Shown here piece after piece: positions 1 to 11,103 of a stretch of DNA of 64,000 nt. Position 1 is the first letter of the stretch; each line of letters starts with the position of its first letter. The DNA is taken from contig CAXKWD010000002.1 in NCBI GenBank assembly GCA_964059195.1, positions 155,138,422 to 155,202,421 of the forward strand. The letters are read 5' to 3'. The position numbers and the translations under genes are program-made. The notes beneath the pieces were generated by a model that was given only the letters and a program-made list of their open reading frames with translations, was not told where the DNA came from and searched no databases. This stretch comes from Ectobius pallidus (taxonomy: Eukaryota; Arthropoda; Insecta; Blattodea; Ectobiidae).

Positions 1-26
1 TTCACAATAACAGAGGTAGTCCTCTG

Positions 27-561
27 CTAGCTTGAATCTATATAGGTCCGCAGTGAAGTATCCGTGTGACCACCTGTCGCTCTTGCGTGGACTTCCTCCA
101 GGACCTCCTGGACTCTGGCTCTCGGAAGGACTAGGTGCTCCGCAGTCGTCTTTCCGTCCGCAGACTCCCAGATTTCCTTCAGGACCCCGTTCCTGACCAT
201 CAGGGAGTCCCGCTGGGCCCCATAGCCCTCGTAAATGGCTCTGCGACTGGCTAACTCTTCCCATGTCGGTCCCGTACCTGACATGACGTCCCTCGGTGTT
301 TGTCTTACGTCCACGTCGTCCAGCTGTTGTGCACTCAGGGCGTGATCTTCCCCTTCGGGAGCTGGTTGTACGGTGATGGCCCTGATCTCTCCCTGCTCTT
401 CGTTATCTTCCACCTCGGCCTGTCTCTCTAGTTCACTTTCCACTGCCACTAGTTCGCCGTCTGGTTAATTTAATCTTTTCTTAGACGGTGTAAATTCCTG
501 CTTGAGTTCTTTCTTAGGGCTTAAGTGTAGGTTCTTCACTTCACTTATAATTTCCTTTAGG
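27..561 (-). pseudogene. Gypsy copy A, Gag/integrase-junction ORF (3' part)
   Basis: On the reverse strand an open stretch (449 to 27) reads an acidic coiled-coil-like segment followed by the start of a Ty3/Gypsy integrase N-terminal region (words such as IWESADGKT and LVLPRARVQEVLEE). It is clearly homologous to 24219-24791 in Gypsy copy B, with the same order of segments. The upstream part of the gene continues at 3293-3435; the two halves are separated by the transposon at 562-3292. Homology to copy B fades near position 70, so the last codons (to 27) are probably not native. The rest of the element lies beyond the left window edge. Retrotransposon relic; no host function inferred. Confidence 0.75.
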
Positions 562-3292
562 CTAAGGCCACACGAGCTTTTTTCCGCACTGCGGTTCTGC
601 AAGAAAACAAGCAAAATATATAGATTACATTGACAGATGTGAGACGGGCCACATGGGAGTGATTCATCGCAGAAAAGGAGTCATTTTGCTGCGTCTTCAA
701 ACTTGAACGCTCAGAGAATGGGCTGGGGTCCATTTGTTTATTGGTTTTCACGCTGACTTGAGTGGCCACACGAGCATCGTCTCAAGCAGCTGTTGCAGTT
801 GTGTTTTCGCCATCATTTCGAGTATCAATCTCCATAACAATGGAACATTTTGTAGTGAATTAATTATTGTGGAAGTACAGAAACACCCCTGTTTGTACGA
901 TATCCGGGTTCGTGATTTCAAAAAAAGGGATATCAATAACTTCAGTAGTCGTCCGAGAAATCTGGGAAGAGATGGATAATGAAAACGAAACTAATATCGT
1001 TAAGTGAAATACTGTTTTAAGTACAATGTTTGGAAAATTATTCATAACTTATTCTACCAATTTTAAGGAGGGACGTAGGGTTTTAGAAAATAGTTCATAC
1101 TCCTAAAGTATTGCAGCCACAGTTATGAAAATTTTTACTCTCATATATGCTATGGTAATAATTAGGGCAAGGCAATTGATGATTTTGCATCATTTTCACG
1201 CATTTTTCTGCATTTTAGGTCATTTTCGGCATTTTTAGGTATTTTTCGCCATTTTAGGTCATATTTCAGTGGAGGTAAAGAGGAGCTTTTCCATATAGGC
1301 CTACAAATCGTTTCAGGCAGCAGACAATAGTTTTTATTCGAGAATATCCGCCAAACAGAGCCGGATTTAAGAGTTTGCCGCCTATAGGCTAAAGTCCATT
1401 GCCCGCCCCCTCTATAGTTCATATTTGCTTAATACATTTGTTTTATAAACAAAAGGATAGAGTTCATTGGTGTTTTTTTTTTTAAACATAAAGTTAATTT
1501 AGTTTAGATAAAACTGCAATTTCATAATAAATTACATAATAAATTATATAATCAAATTAGTTACCTACTTTTAAGATTCGTTAAAAATGAAATGGGTTTC
1601 GAAATTAATTAATTAATTAATTTGTCCTTGGAGATCAGTGATCACTATTTTAAACATATTTTTATATTTTAATGCTAATAACTATCCTTTGCGTAATTGA
1701 AGAACTGTGTTCAATTTGAATTAGGCCTAAGTTGTCCTACACGGTGAAATGAAATTACACAAAAGGTAGTTAATTACTGGTTTATTTGTTGAAAAATATA
1801 CAAACTTCTCTAAAACAACTCACCCCAAGTAATTCGTACGGAAAATATTATTAACGTCTGAAATACTTCATTTTAACTTTTGAATAAATTGCCAAACTGC
1901 CGACCCTGAAAATTTGCCGCTCTAGGCTGAAGCCTACTTAGCCTATTTAGAAATACGGCCCTGCCGCCAAATATACATAGTTCATTTTAATTCAGGTTTA
2001 TTGTAAACACCATATCAGTTTGTCTTGTAGCAATAAAGAATTATTATTTTCTTTCTTTTTAAATTGCACATATTTTCTAGGGGCAATTAGTGGGCACGCC
2101 AGTTCAGAAAGGATTTTTTTTTTCGCTAAGGGTGTCCAGGTTGTACACATTTACTTTTTTTAGTAAGTTTGTTTTATATTGTAAATTCATATATAACACA
2201 CTGTCATCCGTTAAATTGCTTTTAGCAATTCATTACTTAAAAAAACTAAATATAAGTAATTATGGAAAATTTATTGGTCATTGTTTAAAATTTTATGTCA
2301 TTTTTCACTATTTTTAGGTCATAAATGTATTTTTATTTTGCATTTTTTCACTATTTTATGGTAATTAAATGCCTAACCTAGTAATAATATACAGTGGCGG
2401 ACGCAGAGGGGGTATAGGGGGGTTATATCCCCCCGAAATTTGAAAAAAGGCTATATATGGACTCTAAGTGGCTAATTTTACAAACTAATTATATATGTAA
2501 GTTAATTATATTTTTTAGTATTCTTTCTACCTATTCAAATCCCCACCGAAAAAAATTCTGCGTCCGCCACTGATAATATACCATTTAAAAATACACTTTT
2601 GTATCATTAGAATTTATTTTATTTTATTTTCTTTATTTTAAATTTAATCGCCACACTTATATACCTTTTCTATGGAAACCACTTAATGGGTAACTATGAA
2701 ACTTTGACATCTTAATTTTGGTTTACGAAACCAATATTTTATTAAATTATTAAAACTAATTAAAACCTGCTTACTTTTAAAGGATCCACATAACTTTCTA
2801 TTCAGGCACTTTTTAAATTCCCTTCCATTATTTACTTTTAAGAAATCTAATGTTCGACATAAAATTTGTGTTAAAAGTCAGTCCTCTTATTAACGCAAAT
2901 ATTAATAAATGACTATATCAAAGTTCCGTTCCAAGGAAATGTTCATTTATTTGTTATCAAACGTTTCATGCAATTATCTTGAACAGTTTCTGAGAAAAAG
3001 GTACTTAAGCATTGAAAAATATAAGGGGGAAAAGCGTAAAGTTTAATTTATTTTCGGTTTCGTTTTGCTGTATATTCAAAGGAGCACGAGAGAGTAGACA
3101 AAAATGATGAGTCGTCCATTACTTGCGCCCACACAGCAGCTAGAACAATGACAGGAAATAAACAGACCCTGTTTGTTTACACTAATATTCTCAGCGTGAG
3201 AAGAAGCTCGTGTGGCCATGAGGACTGCAGACTTTTCGACGCTGTGCTTTCACGCAGAACAGCAACATTAAAACAAGCTCGTGTGGCCCTAG
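562..3292. mobile_element. TIR DNA transposon (non-autonomous, 2.7 kb)
   Basis: This insert interrupts the Gypsy A gag-like gene. Its ends are 16-bp inverted repeats: CTAAGGCCACACGAGC at 562-577 and, on the other strand, CTAGGGCCACACGAGC ending at 3292. The flanks CCTTTAGG (left) and CCTTAGG (right) look like an imperfect 7-8 bp target duplication, which suggests hAT but does not prove it. The core word GGCCACACGAGC recurs subterminally at 764-775 and, inverted, at 3206-3217. No transposase-like ORF was found; the interior is AT-rich, with loose repeats of a CATTTTAGGTCAT-like word near 1195-1265 and 2290-2330. A hAT MITE sits inside it at 2392-2572. Confidence 0.75.
2392..2572. mobile_element. 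hAT-type MITE, 181 bp
   Basis: Terminal inverted repeats CAGTGGCGGACGCAGA (2392-2407) and its complement ending at 2572. It is flanked by a perfect 8-bp duplication ATAATATA at 2384-2391 and 2573-2580. An 8-bp duplication and a CAGTGGCGG start are typical of hAT elements. It is nested in the TIR transposon 562-3292. Confidence 0.9.
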
Positions 3293-3435
3293 CCTTAGGG
3301 TCTCTCTCGTTTCTGTGTGATGCTGGTTCATTATCGCGTTCTTTTGCTGTTTCAAATAGTCCATGGCGCGAAGTAATGACTTGAACATGTCCTCCATTTT
3401 GCGTTTCTTCAATTATATCCCACTTCTGACACCAG
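3293..3435 (-). pseudogene. Gypsy copy A, start of gag and leader
   Basis: Reverse-strand leader and first codons of the gag-like gene of copy A. The start MEDMFKSLL... near 3397 parallels MEELLKSLL... at 24003 in copy B. Reading is cut at 3292 by the inserted transposon. The primer-binding site occupies the LTR-proximal end. Confidence 0.7.
3418..3434 (-). other. Primer-binding site, Gypsy A
   Basis: Reverse-strand TGGTGTCAGAAGTGGGA directly follows the LTR edge (one base spacer). The same 17-mer follows the 5' LTR of copy B. It would pair with a tRNA 3' end; which tRNA was not checked. Confidence 0.8.
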
Positions 3436-3732
3436 TGTAACAAAGGCTCGTCGGGGTTCAATATCAGAACACTTATTCTCTAATTGAAGAATGGAGGTTC
3501 CTTTATTTCCAGTAACAGTGCTCTATACAACCACAAAACTCCAGAATGTTCTCCAGTTCACTCTTCTGTTCGGTGCTCACTTACACTGTGCTGACTCCAA
3601 GATACACACTGTGTGGACTCCCAAGTCAAGGTAGTTCACGTCGCTCAACTCCGCAGTCCTCGCTGCCGCTACACGATTCACCCGTCGCGCTGAGTTAACC
3701 GGAACGGCACTGTCCCAGTCCAGTCCAGTTCA

Positions 3733-3895
3733 GTTCACCAGCTCTTCCGTTCACTAGTTCCTCCGTTCACTAGTTCCTCCGTTCACTAGTTCCCCCGTTC
3801 ACTAGTTCCTCCGGTCACTAGTTCCTCCGGTCACTAGTTCCCCGTTGACTAGTTCTTCCATTCACTAGTTCCTTCGTTCACTAGTCCCTCCAGTC
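3733..3895. repeat. 16-bp minisatellite in LTR of Gypsy A
   Basis: About nine imperfect copies of CCGTTCACTAGTTCCT in a row, with C/G changes and small indels. Copy B has only scattered related words (for example GAACTAGTG) at the equivalent place, so the array expanded in copy A. Confidence 0.85.
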
Positions 3896-4032
3896 ACAGG
3901 CTCATCAGCTCCTCAAGTCACACCTACTTGAGGTCGCGCTGATCGGTTCACTCTCTGTCCACACACTGACTGACTCTCTGGCTCTGACTTTGACTGACTT
4001 CTCTCACTGACTCTGTGACTGTCCACTCACGA

Positions 4033-4045
4033 GCTTATATAATCC
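4033..4045 (-). promoter_or_regulatory. TATA box of Gypsy A LTR
   Basis: Reverse-strand GGATTATATAAGC lies at the LTR position equivalent to CTATATAAAC in the copy B LTRs, so it is the likely core promoter. Confidence 0.55.
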
Positions 4046-4310
4046 CGACGAAAGCTCAGGAACTGATGTCGGGATCTTTCTCTCCGCGTATGATCTAGAA
4101 GCCTGTAGTGGCGCCCACTCGGTCACACCCCTTAGCATGTGGCCCCTTCTCCAGCCTCTCCCACGAGTGCGCATTGCCCGCTCATTGTGACGTGTCCTCA
4201 GTAGGCCCCGCCCATCGGTGTTCGGCTGCAATCAGCAATAAGAGTGCCGCCCTTTATCTAGACGTCTGTCGAATTCTGGCAGTTTCTGGGCAATTCGCGG
4301 TATTGTGACA

Positions 4311-5060
4311 ATATATATATATATAATATATTTATATATATACAAATTTTTCAGGAATTAAGTTAAAATCCAATGAAATTCTGATATCCAAACTACCTCA
4401 CTACATGGATAACCAGGTCACCGATTCATCTGAGAGATTCCAAAAGGAGTTTTATTTATTAGAAGTACATCACTGTTATTAACCTGAAGAACTACCAACA
4501 CCATGCCGTTTTGAAATTTAAATCTTATATAAAATTCAATAAATCTTAAATAATGCTTTGATGTATACGTAATTGTAAAATATGTAACAATCAACCCAGT
4601 ATTTTTTTATCTCCTAACATGATGATATAATCTTAAAAATATTGCAGATATTTCGAGAGGGAGATTTCAGCCCCCTGAACCCCCCACACCTTACGCCCAT
4701 GATCCAAATATCTTAGTTTTTATAAGGTTATTCGTTTCGAACTATGATGGTCACAGACACATATAAATACATCGTAAAAATTTAATTATATATTGGTTTT
4801 TTCATAGGTAATCCCACGAGAGTTGACGAATTTATCTGATGGAACTCGTCTACTCGAGTTGGATTTATTAAGACTATTCCATGAATAAAATGTAACGGAT
4901 TATATAAATAGTAATTACTTTCGTGCTTTGTTTTATAAAAACAAAACTAACAGTTGTGAGATCTGAGCCGTGAATTCGGCTCATATCTTGATTATCTAAC
5001 AGTTTTGTCGCATTCTGCTATCTTTGGTAAAGGTTTCATGTATGCTTAGTAAAACACGCC
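4311..5060. other. Intergenic, AT-rich; TA run at its start
   Basis: A (TA)n run spans about 4311-4340. The rest is AT-rich with no credible ORF. A short C-rich patch near 4670-4710 is not recognised. Confidence 0.6.
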
Positions 5061-5360
5061 CGGTGGTAAACTCTGTTTTCTCTCTTTCTGAAATTGGTTT
5101 TCGCTCGTGCTGCCCTCTGTATGAAGGCAAGGGAGGTCTGGACCGTGCTTGGAAACGTCAGTTGTAATTGGGATCACGCACGAGCAGTTTCTCCGTATGA
5201 AAGTTCAACTCAGTGTTTGGTGGGCGTTTCCCGTGAGGGCGACCTTCGTCTTCATCTCGGTTCTTGGGTGAGATCTTTGCTTTTTCTATCATGAATTTAA
5301 GGTATTTAAAGTAATTCTGTTTAGTATTTCTCACCCAGTTTTGGCCTTGTCTAAATTTCC
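5061..5360 (+). other. Possible relic of a long-LTR end (promoter and splice-donor region)
   Basis: GC-richer than its surroundings. It contains GGTGGGCGT (about 5219) and CTTGGGTGAGATC (5263 on), then TCTCACCCA about 65 bases later. A diverged counterpart with the same order of words lies at 62770-63030. The LTR of Gypsy C also reads TTTGGGTGAGTG about 190 bases from its start. An LTR relic is an inference; a host promoter/first exon with a GT splice donor is an alternative. Confidence 0.3.
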
Positions 5361-6402
5361 GTCCTTCGCTATAGTTAATTATGATTCAGTATCGCGGTTG
5401 TGGAGTTAAGTTTGGAATTACGCCTACACCATCCGTAATTATTTCAATTCTTCAGTCAGTCTAAAGTTCGTCTGTTATGGGTTGTTTTCACATGTTCTCC
5501 CGTTAGCAAAGGCATTTTACACAGAGCTAGTAATGTGGGTTGAAAGAGTTAGTATTGGTCTGAAGGTTGGATCAGGGGCTAAATTCTTATAGCTATTTCA
5601 AAACAGGGTTTTCTTGGAGTTTACCACCGTCTAACCAGAACATTTTTTCAAGTTAATTTTGGGGATTTTGCCACTATAAATGTTATGCAGAAGTTCTTCG
5701 GCATATACAGAGTGATTAAAAGAATTGGGTTTTTCTTTGTCATACAGAGTGATTAAATTTTGAGGACATTATTTGAAATGTCTAATAAATGCATATTCTT
5801 GGACAAGGGGAGGGGATAAGTAGTTATACCATGTTTTAGAAGATTACCCTCATGAGGATATTTTAGGTGATTTATTCAATTTTGTATATATAACCAAACT
5901 GATCATTTTAAGGTATAGCGTAAGGTATTAAGATCATGGGATATGTTAACTTGTTAAATCATTTAATGCATTTGTTGTAAATAATTGTTTCGACCGATGT
6001 TTAATTGAAGTTTAAAATAAATCTGTTTCTCCAAGGTTATCACCTTTTTCTATTTTGATCTACATATTTCAGGTTTTCCCCTAAATGCTGGGTAGTTATT
6101 GGAGTAAAATCCTTTTTTTCCTGGGAGTATGGGCACCAGATATTGCAGAAAATAAGCAGTAGCGTTGCCAAATTAGTTAGAAATGAGAAAAACCCGGTCT
6201 ACTTCAACAAAGCATTTGTACTAGGCTTCGTACATATGTCGTCTGTGCTAAAAGAGTAAAGGGGGCACAGATCACGGCATACTGTGAATCAACCATTCAT
6301 GAATCGATTCGAGCTACCCTGGTATAATTAGGGCTACCAACGGGCATATAAGACATAGTTAACTTCATTCAGGTAAGCTGAGCCGAACAGAATAAAAGCA
6401 CA
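5361..6402. other. Unassigned AT-rich sequence
   Basis: No ORF of note. CGGTGGTAAACTC at 5061 recurs inverted as GAGTTTACCACCG near 5618-5630. This could mark the ends of a roughly 570-bp element, but no target duplication is visible. Confidence 0.4.
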
Positions 6403-6415
6403 CGAACTGGCTTAC

Positions 6416-6736
6416 TAAACTAAACTAAACTCCGTGTCGCTACATCCCTGGAGGGACTTGGCCTACCACCCGACCGCTGCATCATCTCCCGTAGGCAGAT
6501 GGCAGGATTGGGGGGCATGTGGTCAGCATGCCGACACCCACGGCCGTTAATGGTGGTTTACTGGACCGGAGCCGCTACTTCTCTATCAAGTAGCTCCTCA
6601 ATTTGGAATCACGAGGCTGAGTGCACCCCTACCAGACCTCCCTACCTCAGAAAAATCCGAGGAGGTACCGGGAATCGAACCCGGGCCGACGGATCTGTAG
6701 TCAGCGACGCTAACCACAAGACCACGCCGGCGGACC
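6416..6736 (-). mobile_element. tRNA-derived SINE, copy 1
   Basis: The reverse strand begins with a tRNA-like head. Pol III A box TGGTCTTGTGGTTAGCG lies at about 6709-6725, and B box GGTTCGATTCC at about 6671-6681. An unrelated body follows, with a short TTTAG-type repeat tail at 6416-6431. The 13-bp duplication CGAACTGGCTTAC flanks it at 6403-6415 and 6737-6749, which fits LINE-driven insertion. A second copy lies at 60724-61022. The short ORFs in it are shadows. Confidence 0.9.
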
Positions 6737-6749
6737 CGAACTGGCTTAC

Positions 6750-7738
6750 ACCGAATCGAAATTGTGTTCTTAATCAATGTACATTTCTATTATTTCAATT
6801 TCCAAACAAATTATGTTGTACTATCCGCGCGCCATATCTTGGGCGCTGGATTTACGGGGAAGTGAGGGTTGGGGGGAACAAAACCTAGCTAGTCCGCCAT
6901 TCTTTCTGCAGTGTTGTCAACCAAAGAAATCACATTTCAGCAGAATCGTCAACAGCGTAAGTGTGGATGCCGAATTGGATAATTATTTCCGATGAATCAT
7001 CCTCGCTATTTTATGTAGTGGCATTTAATATACAACGATTTTAATGCAGTCCAATAATATAACGTGTTGACAGTATTGCGTAACAATTAATAACACGTCA
7101 TAAGGCTTTAGTTATGAAATAAATCATTTTCCTCCGGGAAGAGAATGTTGTAGGTATAAATAGACTCAATATTTTTACACTGGATGACTAGGGTTTTAAG
7201 CATCAAGAAGAGTCTTAGCAGAACATGCTTCACCATTTCGTGTTGTAAAATATAAGAGAGGTAAGGCATCTAAAAGTGGAGAAAACTATAGGCCTAATTT
7301 TAAACGTATTTAATACGTTTTGTGAAAAGTTCGCTCAACTTTCAGTCCATGAAATTGACATCAGAACTCACGGGATCGTCAGAAATTAGCACATACGGAA
7401 TTCTTAAAGAGGTGAGGAAAGTGTTTGATGTACAATGAAGTGTTTGTGAAATCAGCAATTCGAAAGATTGTATAGCTCCACGCATCAGAAAATATAATGT
7501 CAATAAATAAATAAGGATCCTGAGACAGAATGAAAGCTTAGTATTGAAGCCACTAGATGTCAAGGGTGTATAGCGTACTTCGTGTTTCAATGTTGTCAGC
7601 TTTACCTACGAAGTTGAACGAAACCTACCGATTGAGGACTAGGGAGCCGAGCGCCCAAGTTATCGCGCGCGGGTAGTATACCGTACAATAATCTGTTTTC
7701 GTGCCGCTTTGTGGCAGTAATCACTGCACACTGATACT
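6750..7738. other. Intergenic sequence, nothing recognised
   Basis: Pre-insertion flank of the large Gypsy element. Only short unconvincing ORFs on both strands and no repeat pair that I could see. Confidence 0.5.
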
Positions 7739-9274
7739 TACCTGAGGCGAATTTTGAATAATCCGCCTCATGTTCGCTCTCCGCGTCGCATTTGTTTGGT
7801 AGCCTGCCGCTCTGTGCTGCACTCTGGACGGTGCAGTTGTCAGTCACTGAGTTCATGCAGTGGGCAGTCTGAGCGAGTTGTTCAAGGTGTAGAGAGTTCG
7901 CCTTCCGGATGCGGCATATTTTGGGTGAGTGTTCCTTCTACGCTATATAATTTTGAAGTTGCTGAAAATTAGGTGTATAGCCCTTCTGGCTAAAGTGATC
8001 ATGATATGCTTTCAATTACTTCAGATGATACCAGAACCTTTCTTTCAAAACAAGATTCTCTGACGCCGAGATTTGTCATAATATTCTACACGTAGGAAAT
8101 GAAACCGTATAGGAAATTACTTGGTGTTTCTTTAACTACACATATATATGCCTTGTAGCAGGATTTGAAGGCATTAATATTAGTTATTGAGGATGTGTTG
8201 CCAATTGTTTGGCCATAGCCAAATCAGCTTATATGACGTCACTTGGACGCCATTTTAAATTCTATTTTCAAGAGAATAAATGGTCACATTGAGAAAATAC
8301 TTTCGCTTTCGGAAGAAAGAAATCTATGCTGCTTGATTCCCTTCATTTCTAATTAGCTGGCTATCTCTTGTGTAAAAATATATATTGCACTTGACGTTAA
8401 TTTAATGGGTGTTCATTCTTGAAAACGTTAGGTACAGTTTTGGAAACCTTTATTTAGTTTTTTTATATGGGTGATTTCAATTTGCATGGCAGATAGTCCA
8501 TGAGAATTTTGCGTATGAATTTCAAAAGTGTGGGTAGCCTTCTCCCTTTAGCTATTACCCTGAAGTCATGTTACTAAGAGAATATTACATTTTGTAGGCC
8601 TAATATATAATTGCATTTGCCACCTTTTGGATTAGGTTATATTGGAACAGTTCCAATGTTATCATATTTAATGAAACTTAACTTACATTAGAAATCTTTG
8701 CTGTGGCTACTGTTCCAGGTAGTAGGTTGCTAGTGCCCATATTTCTTGATATATGTTACATATAAAAAAAAGCTCTGAACTCCCCTTAAACTTTAATTAG
8801 AGCTTTTTTATTAATTTCCCTCATATTCTTTGTTTGGGATTATAAAAAGATTCCCTTGGATTATCTATTATTAGAATACCATTATTTGGTCAGGCTTTAG
8901 TGGGATGCCTAGTTGTTTTGTGCTGGTCAGAGAATTATTTATCCAGTGGACTCTTGTGGGTTGGTGGTTTAATTATTCATTTTACATTTATGTAAGAATT
9001 TCCTTGGGATTTTTCTAGACTGTTGGGCTAACTAGGTAGCTATCCTCCCATTTTAGGGGATTCAGTATTCAAGCAAATCCCTTTCTGTTAAAAAAAAGGA
9101 GATATTTACATTTTTTTACTGTAGCCTTATAACAGTATTTCATTCTTAAGTTTGTTGGTTGCAAGTCACCAGCATTCTATAGTAACTTGTACATTCAACT
9201 TAGTTTGCCATGTATAGTATTTTTTTTTTTTTTTTAACAAAATTAATATTTACAAACTATCTTACAAGTAATAA

Positions 9275-9796
9275 TTAAAAACGGGAATGAACATAATTTA
9301 CGAAACGTACAAAATCTTGTTTGCAACACTCTTTTCTAAAAACTGTCAGTGGTGCTGAAAGTGTAGTGTCACAATAGTTTAGTTTACACCTTAATTGAAA
9401 ACGTTGTCTTTCAAATCTGGGACATTCCAGTAAAAGATGTTTCACTGTTTGTTCAATTTCTCCACATGGGCAAGTATAGTCACATTCTATTTTTATTTTA
9501 AATCTTCGGAAATAGCTACCAAATTTACCATGTCCTGATATAAACTGAGTTAATATAAAATTTGGTACAAAAAATTTTGACTGTAGTCTGTGATATATTG
9601 TTGGAAAATAAAGTTCTCTTGTAACAGCTCCTTTATCCGAGTGTTCCCATTCAAAATTCCAACAAGATGTAATATATTTCCTTATTTGATTTTTGACAAA
9701 TGATATTGGACACTTAGCATACACATAGCTCGAGTCCATGGAAGCTGCCGATTTTGCCAACTTGTCAGCACGTTCATCCACAATGAACACAGACAA
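9275..9796 (-). pseudogene. LINE ORF2, C-terminal remnant (RNase H end and zinc region)
   Basis: Starts inside the last part of an RNase H domain (DERADKLAKSAA) and runs through a C-terminal cysteine/histidine region of the kind seen at the ends of I and R1-group ORF2 proteins (CPCGEIEQTVKHLLLECP, positions about 120-137 of 173). The natural stop lies about 40 bases before the poly(A) tail. The upstream reverse transcriptase is absent: this part is joined in another frame to the endonuclease start at 9774-10088. Confidence 0.85.
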
Positions 9797-10088
9797 CTAC
9801 ACAGTCTCGGGAACAATACTGAGATATTTGTATTATACTGTTATGGTTAGTGATCGTCGCTGCTCTGATGTTTCCATTGTCGCCAGGTGCATAATAAACC
9901 TGATTTGGAAGACCAAATCCACGAACTCTATTATCTGAAGCATTCGGCTCCTGCACACAGAGAACTTTAATTGTGTCAAAATTAGTTGTTGTTTTATTAA
10001 CTTCATTGAACTCTGAATTAATTAGTAGTTCCTGTGTAGGTATGAGTGATTTATGTACATTGTGTTGGTAGATAATTAACTCACCCAT
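9774..10088 (-). pseudogene. LINE ORF2, endonuclease N-terminus only
   Basis: About the first 100 residues of an APE-like endonuclease. The start (YQHNVHKS, residues 7-14) and VLCVQEPN near residue 43, with the first catalytic Asn and Glu, match the family pattern. The start codon overlaps the ORF1 stop by 8 bases (ATGGGTGA). The frame is lost at the internal deletion junction near 9790, so no functional nuclease is encoded. Confidence 0.8.
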
Positions 10089-11103
10089 AGTATATTTTAG
10101 ATTTTATTATATTCAGTATTTTTTTGTATATTGGACAGTCCTTCGAATCTGCCGTGTGGTTAAAGTCATAGGACTGAAAATTTCTACGACATGCCATTTT
10201 AATATTGAACTGTTTGCAGTTTATGCATTCTAGTATGTTTTCTACACAGTCCTTTACATTATGTTCTTCAGCACAGCGAGTACATCTTTTCTGGGATTTA
10301 CAATCGCTTGCCACATGCCCAAAGCCACAACATTGAAAACAGCGTGTGACAGGAATATAGCTTTTCACAGAGCATCTACAATAACCGACGTAAAGCTTGC
10401 CAATACTGAGCACGGCCTTGTATATCCTAGGTGTGACCTCAAACACAGCAAAATTGGATAAACCATCTTTTGTTTTCCTCATAAAGCGCTTTTCAATTTT
10501 TTCAGTAGGCGTAAGCAAACATTGTTGAACTATGGAATTCTGTTCAATGATAGCATCTAAAAGCTCATCTTCAGAAAAATTTACGTCGATACCATGAATG
10601 ATTAATCGAGGATTCGTTTTAGGTGGCATAGTAGCTACCAGATGCTTGGCATTTGCCTCAACATGACTAATAAAAGCTTTACATTCAGAATCATTTCGTA
10701 ATTCCAGAACGATACCATTGTTACGAACCTTTTTGATCTTGTTTACTCCCACACGCATCACACTAGCTTTAGCAACTTCTTGCACCAGCTTCAAAGTTTG
10801 TTCTGAATTTATAACATCACAATTTTTCGGTTTGATATGAACATTACTTGTTACAGCTCCTTCCTTTGGTCCTTTTGCAGCATCACAATATGTAGGGACA
10901 AGCGCTGCGGAGACATGAGCTTGCAGTTTTGAAAATTCTTCATTATATGAAAATAATAATCTCTTAATTTCACTTACCGAGTTAACAATATGTTCACTCC
11001 ACTTTTTATCTGTACGTTTGTCCTTATTTAAACATTCTAAAATGTTATTTAATTCATTTTCGGCAGACTTGTGCAAGTTGGAAACTGTTATATTCACAGC
11101 CAT
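10081..11103 (-). CDS. LINE ORF1 protein with CCHC zinc knuckles
   Basis: About 340 residues. I start at the ATG at 11103 (MAVNITV...), because the upstream codons to 11157 lie in the target duplication and the LTR. This nucleic-acid-binding chaperone-type protein has a Gag-like middle domain. Near the C-terminus is a cysteine cluster: CFQCCGFGHVASDC (C-x2-C-x4-H-x4-C), then CTRCAEEHNVKDC, then a third C-x2-C group. This arrangement is usual in ORF1 of I, Jockey and R1-group LINEs. The frame is open throughout. It lies inside the 5' LTR of Gypsy C in reverse orientation. Confidence 0.88.
   Translation of the reverse strand: MAVNITVSNLHKSAENELNNILECLNKDKRTDKKWSEHIVNSVSEIKRLLFSYNEEFSKLQAHVSAALVPTYCDAAKGPKEGAVTSNVHIKPKNCDVINSEQTLKLVQEVAKASVMRVGVNKIKKVRNNGIVLELRNDSECKAFISHVEANAKHLVATMPPKTNPRLIIHGIDVNFSEDELLDAIIEQNSIVQQCLLTPTEKIEKRFMRKTKDGLSNFAVFEVTPRIYKAVLSIGKLYVGYCRCSVKSYIPVTRCFQCCGFGHVASDCKSQKRCTRCAEEHNVKDCVENILECINCKQFNIKMACRRNFQSYDFNHTADSKDCPIYKKILNIIKSKIYYG

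Larger units (their letters stand above)
3436..4310 (-). repeat. 5' LTR of Gypsy copy A (875 bp)
   Basis: Reads TGTCACAAT...TTGTTACA on the reverse strand, the same termini as both LTRs of copy B (23268-23960 and 25623-26284). It is longer than those because of a 16-bp minisatellite. The AT dinucleotide run at 4311 abuts the outer edge. The outer target duplication cannot be checked because the 3' LTR is outside the window. Confidence 0.85.

Noticed and set aside
6655..6736. Genuine tRNA gene
   Set aside because: A and B boxes are present, but the sequence continues into a SINE body, has a target duplication and a second copy, and I could not draw a full cloverleaf.
6499..6888. 129-codon ORF over the SINE
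   Set aside because: Crosses the SINE and its duplication; the tRNA-like promoter boxes explain the sequence on the other strand.
7754..7972. 72-codon ORF in the 5' LTR, repeated with an extension at 18493-18795 in the 3' LTR
   Set aside because: It is open in both LTRs only because the LTRs are nearly identical. It has no family features and overlaps the promoter-like segment.
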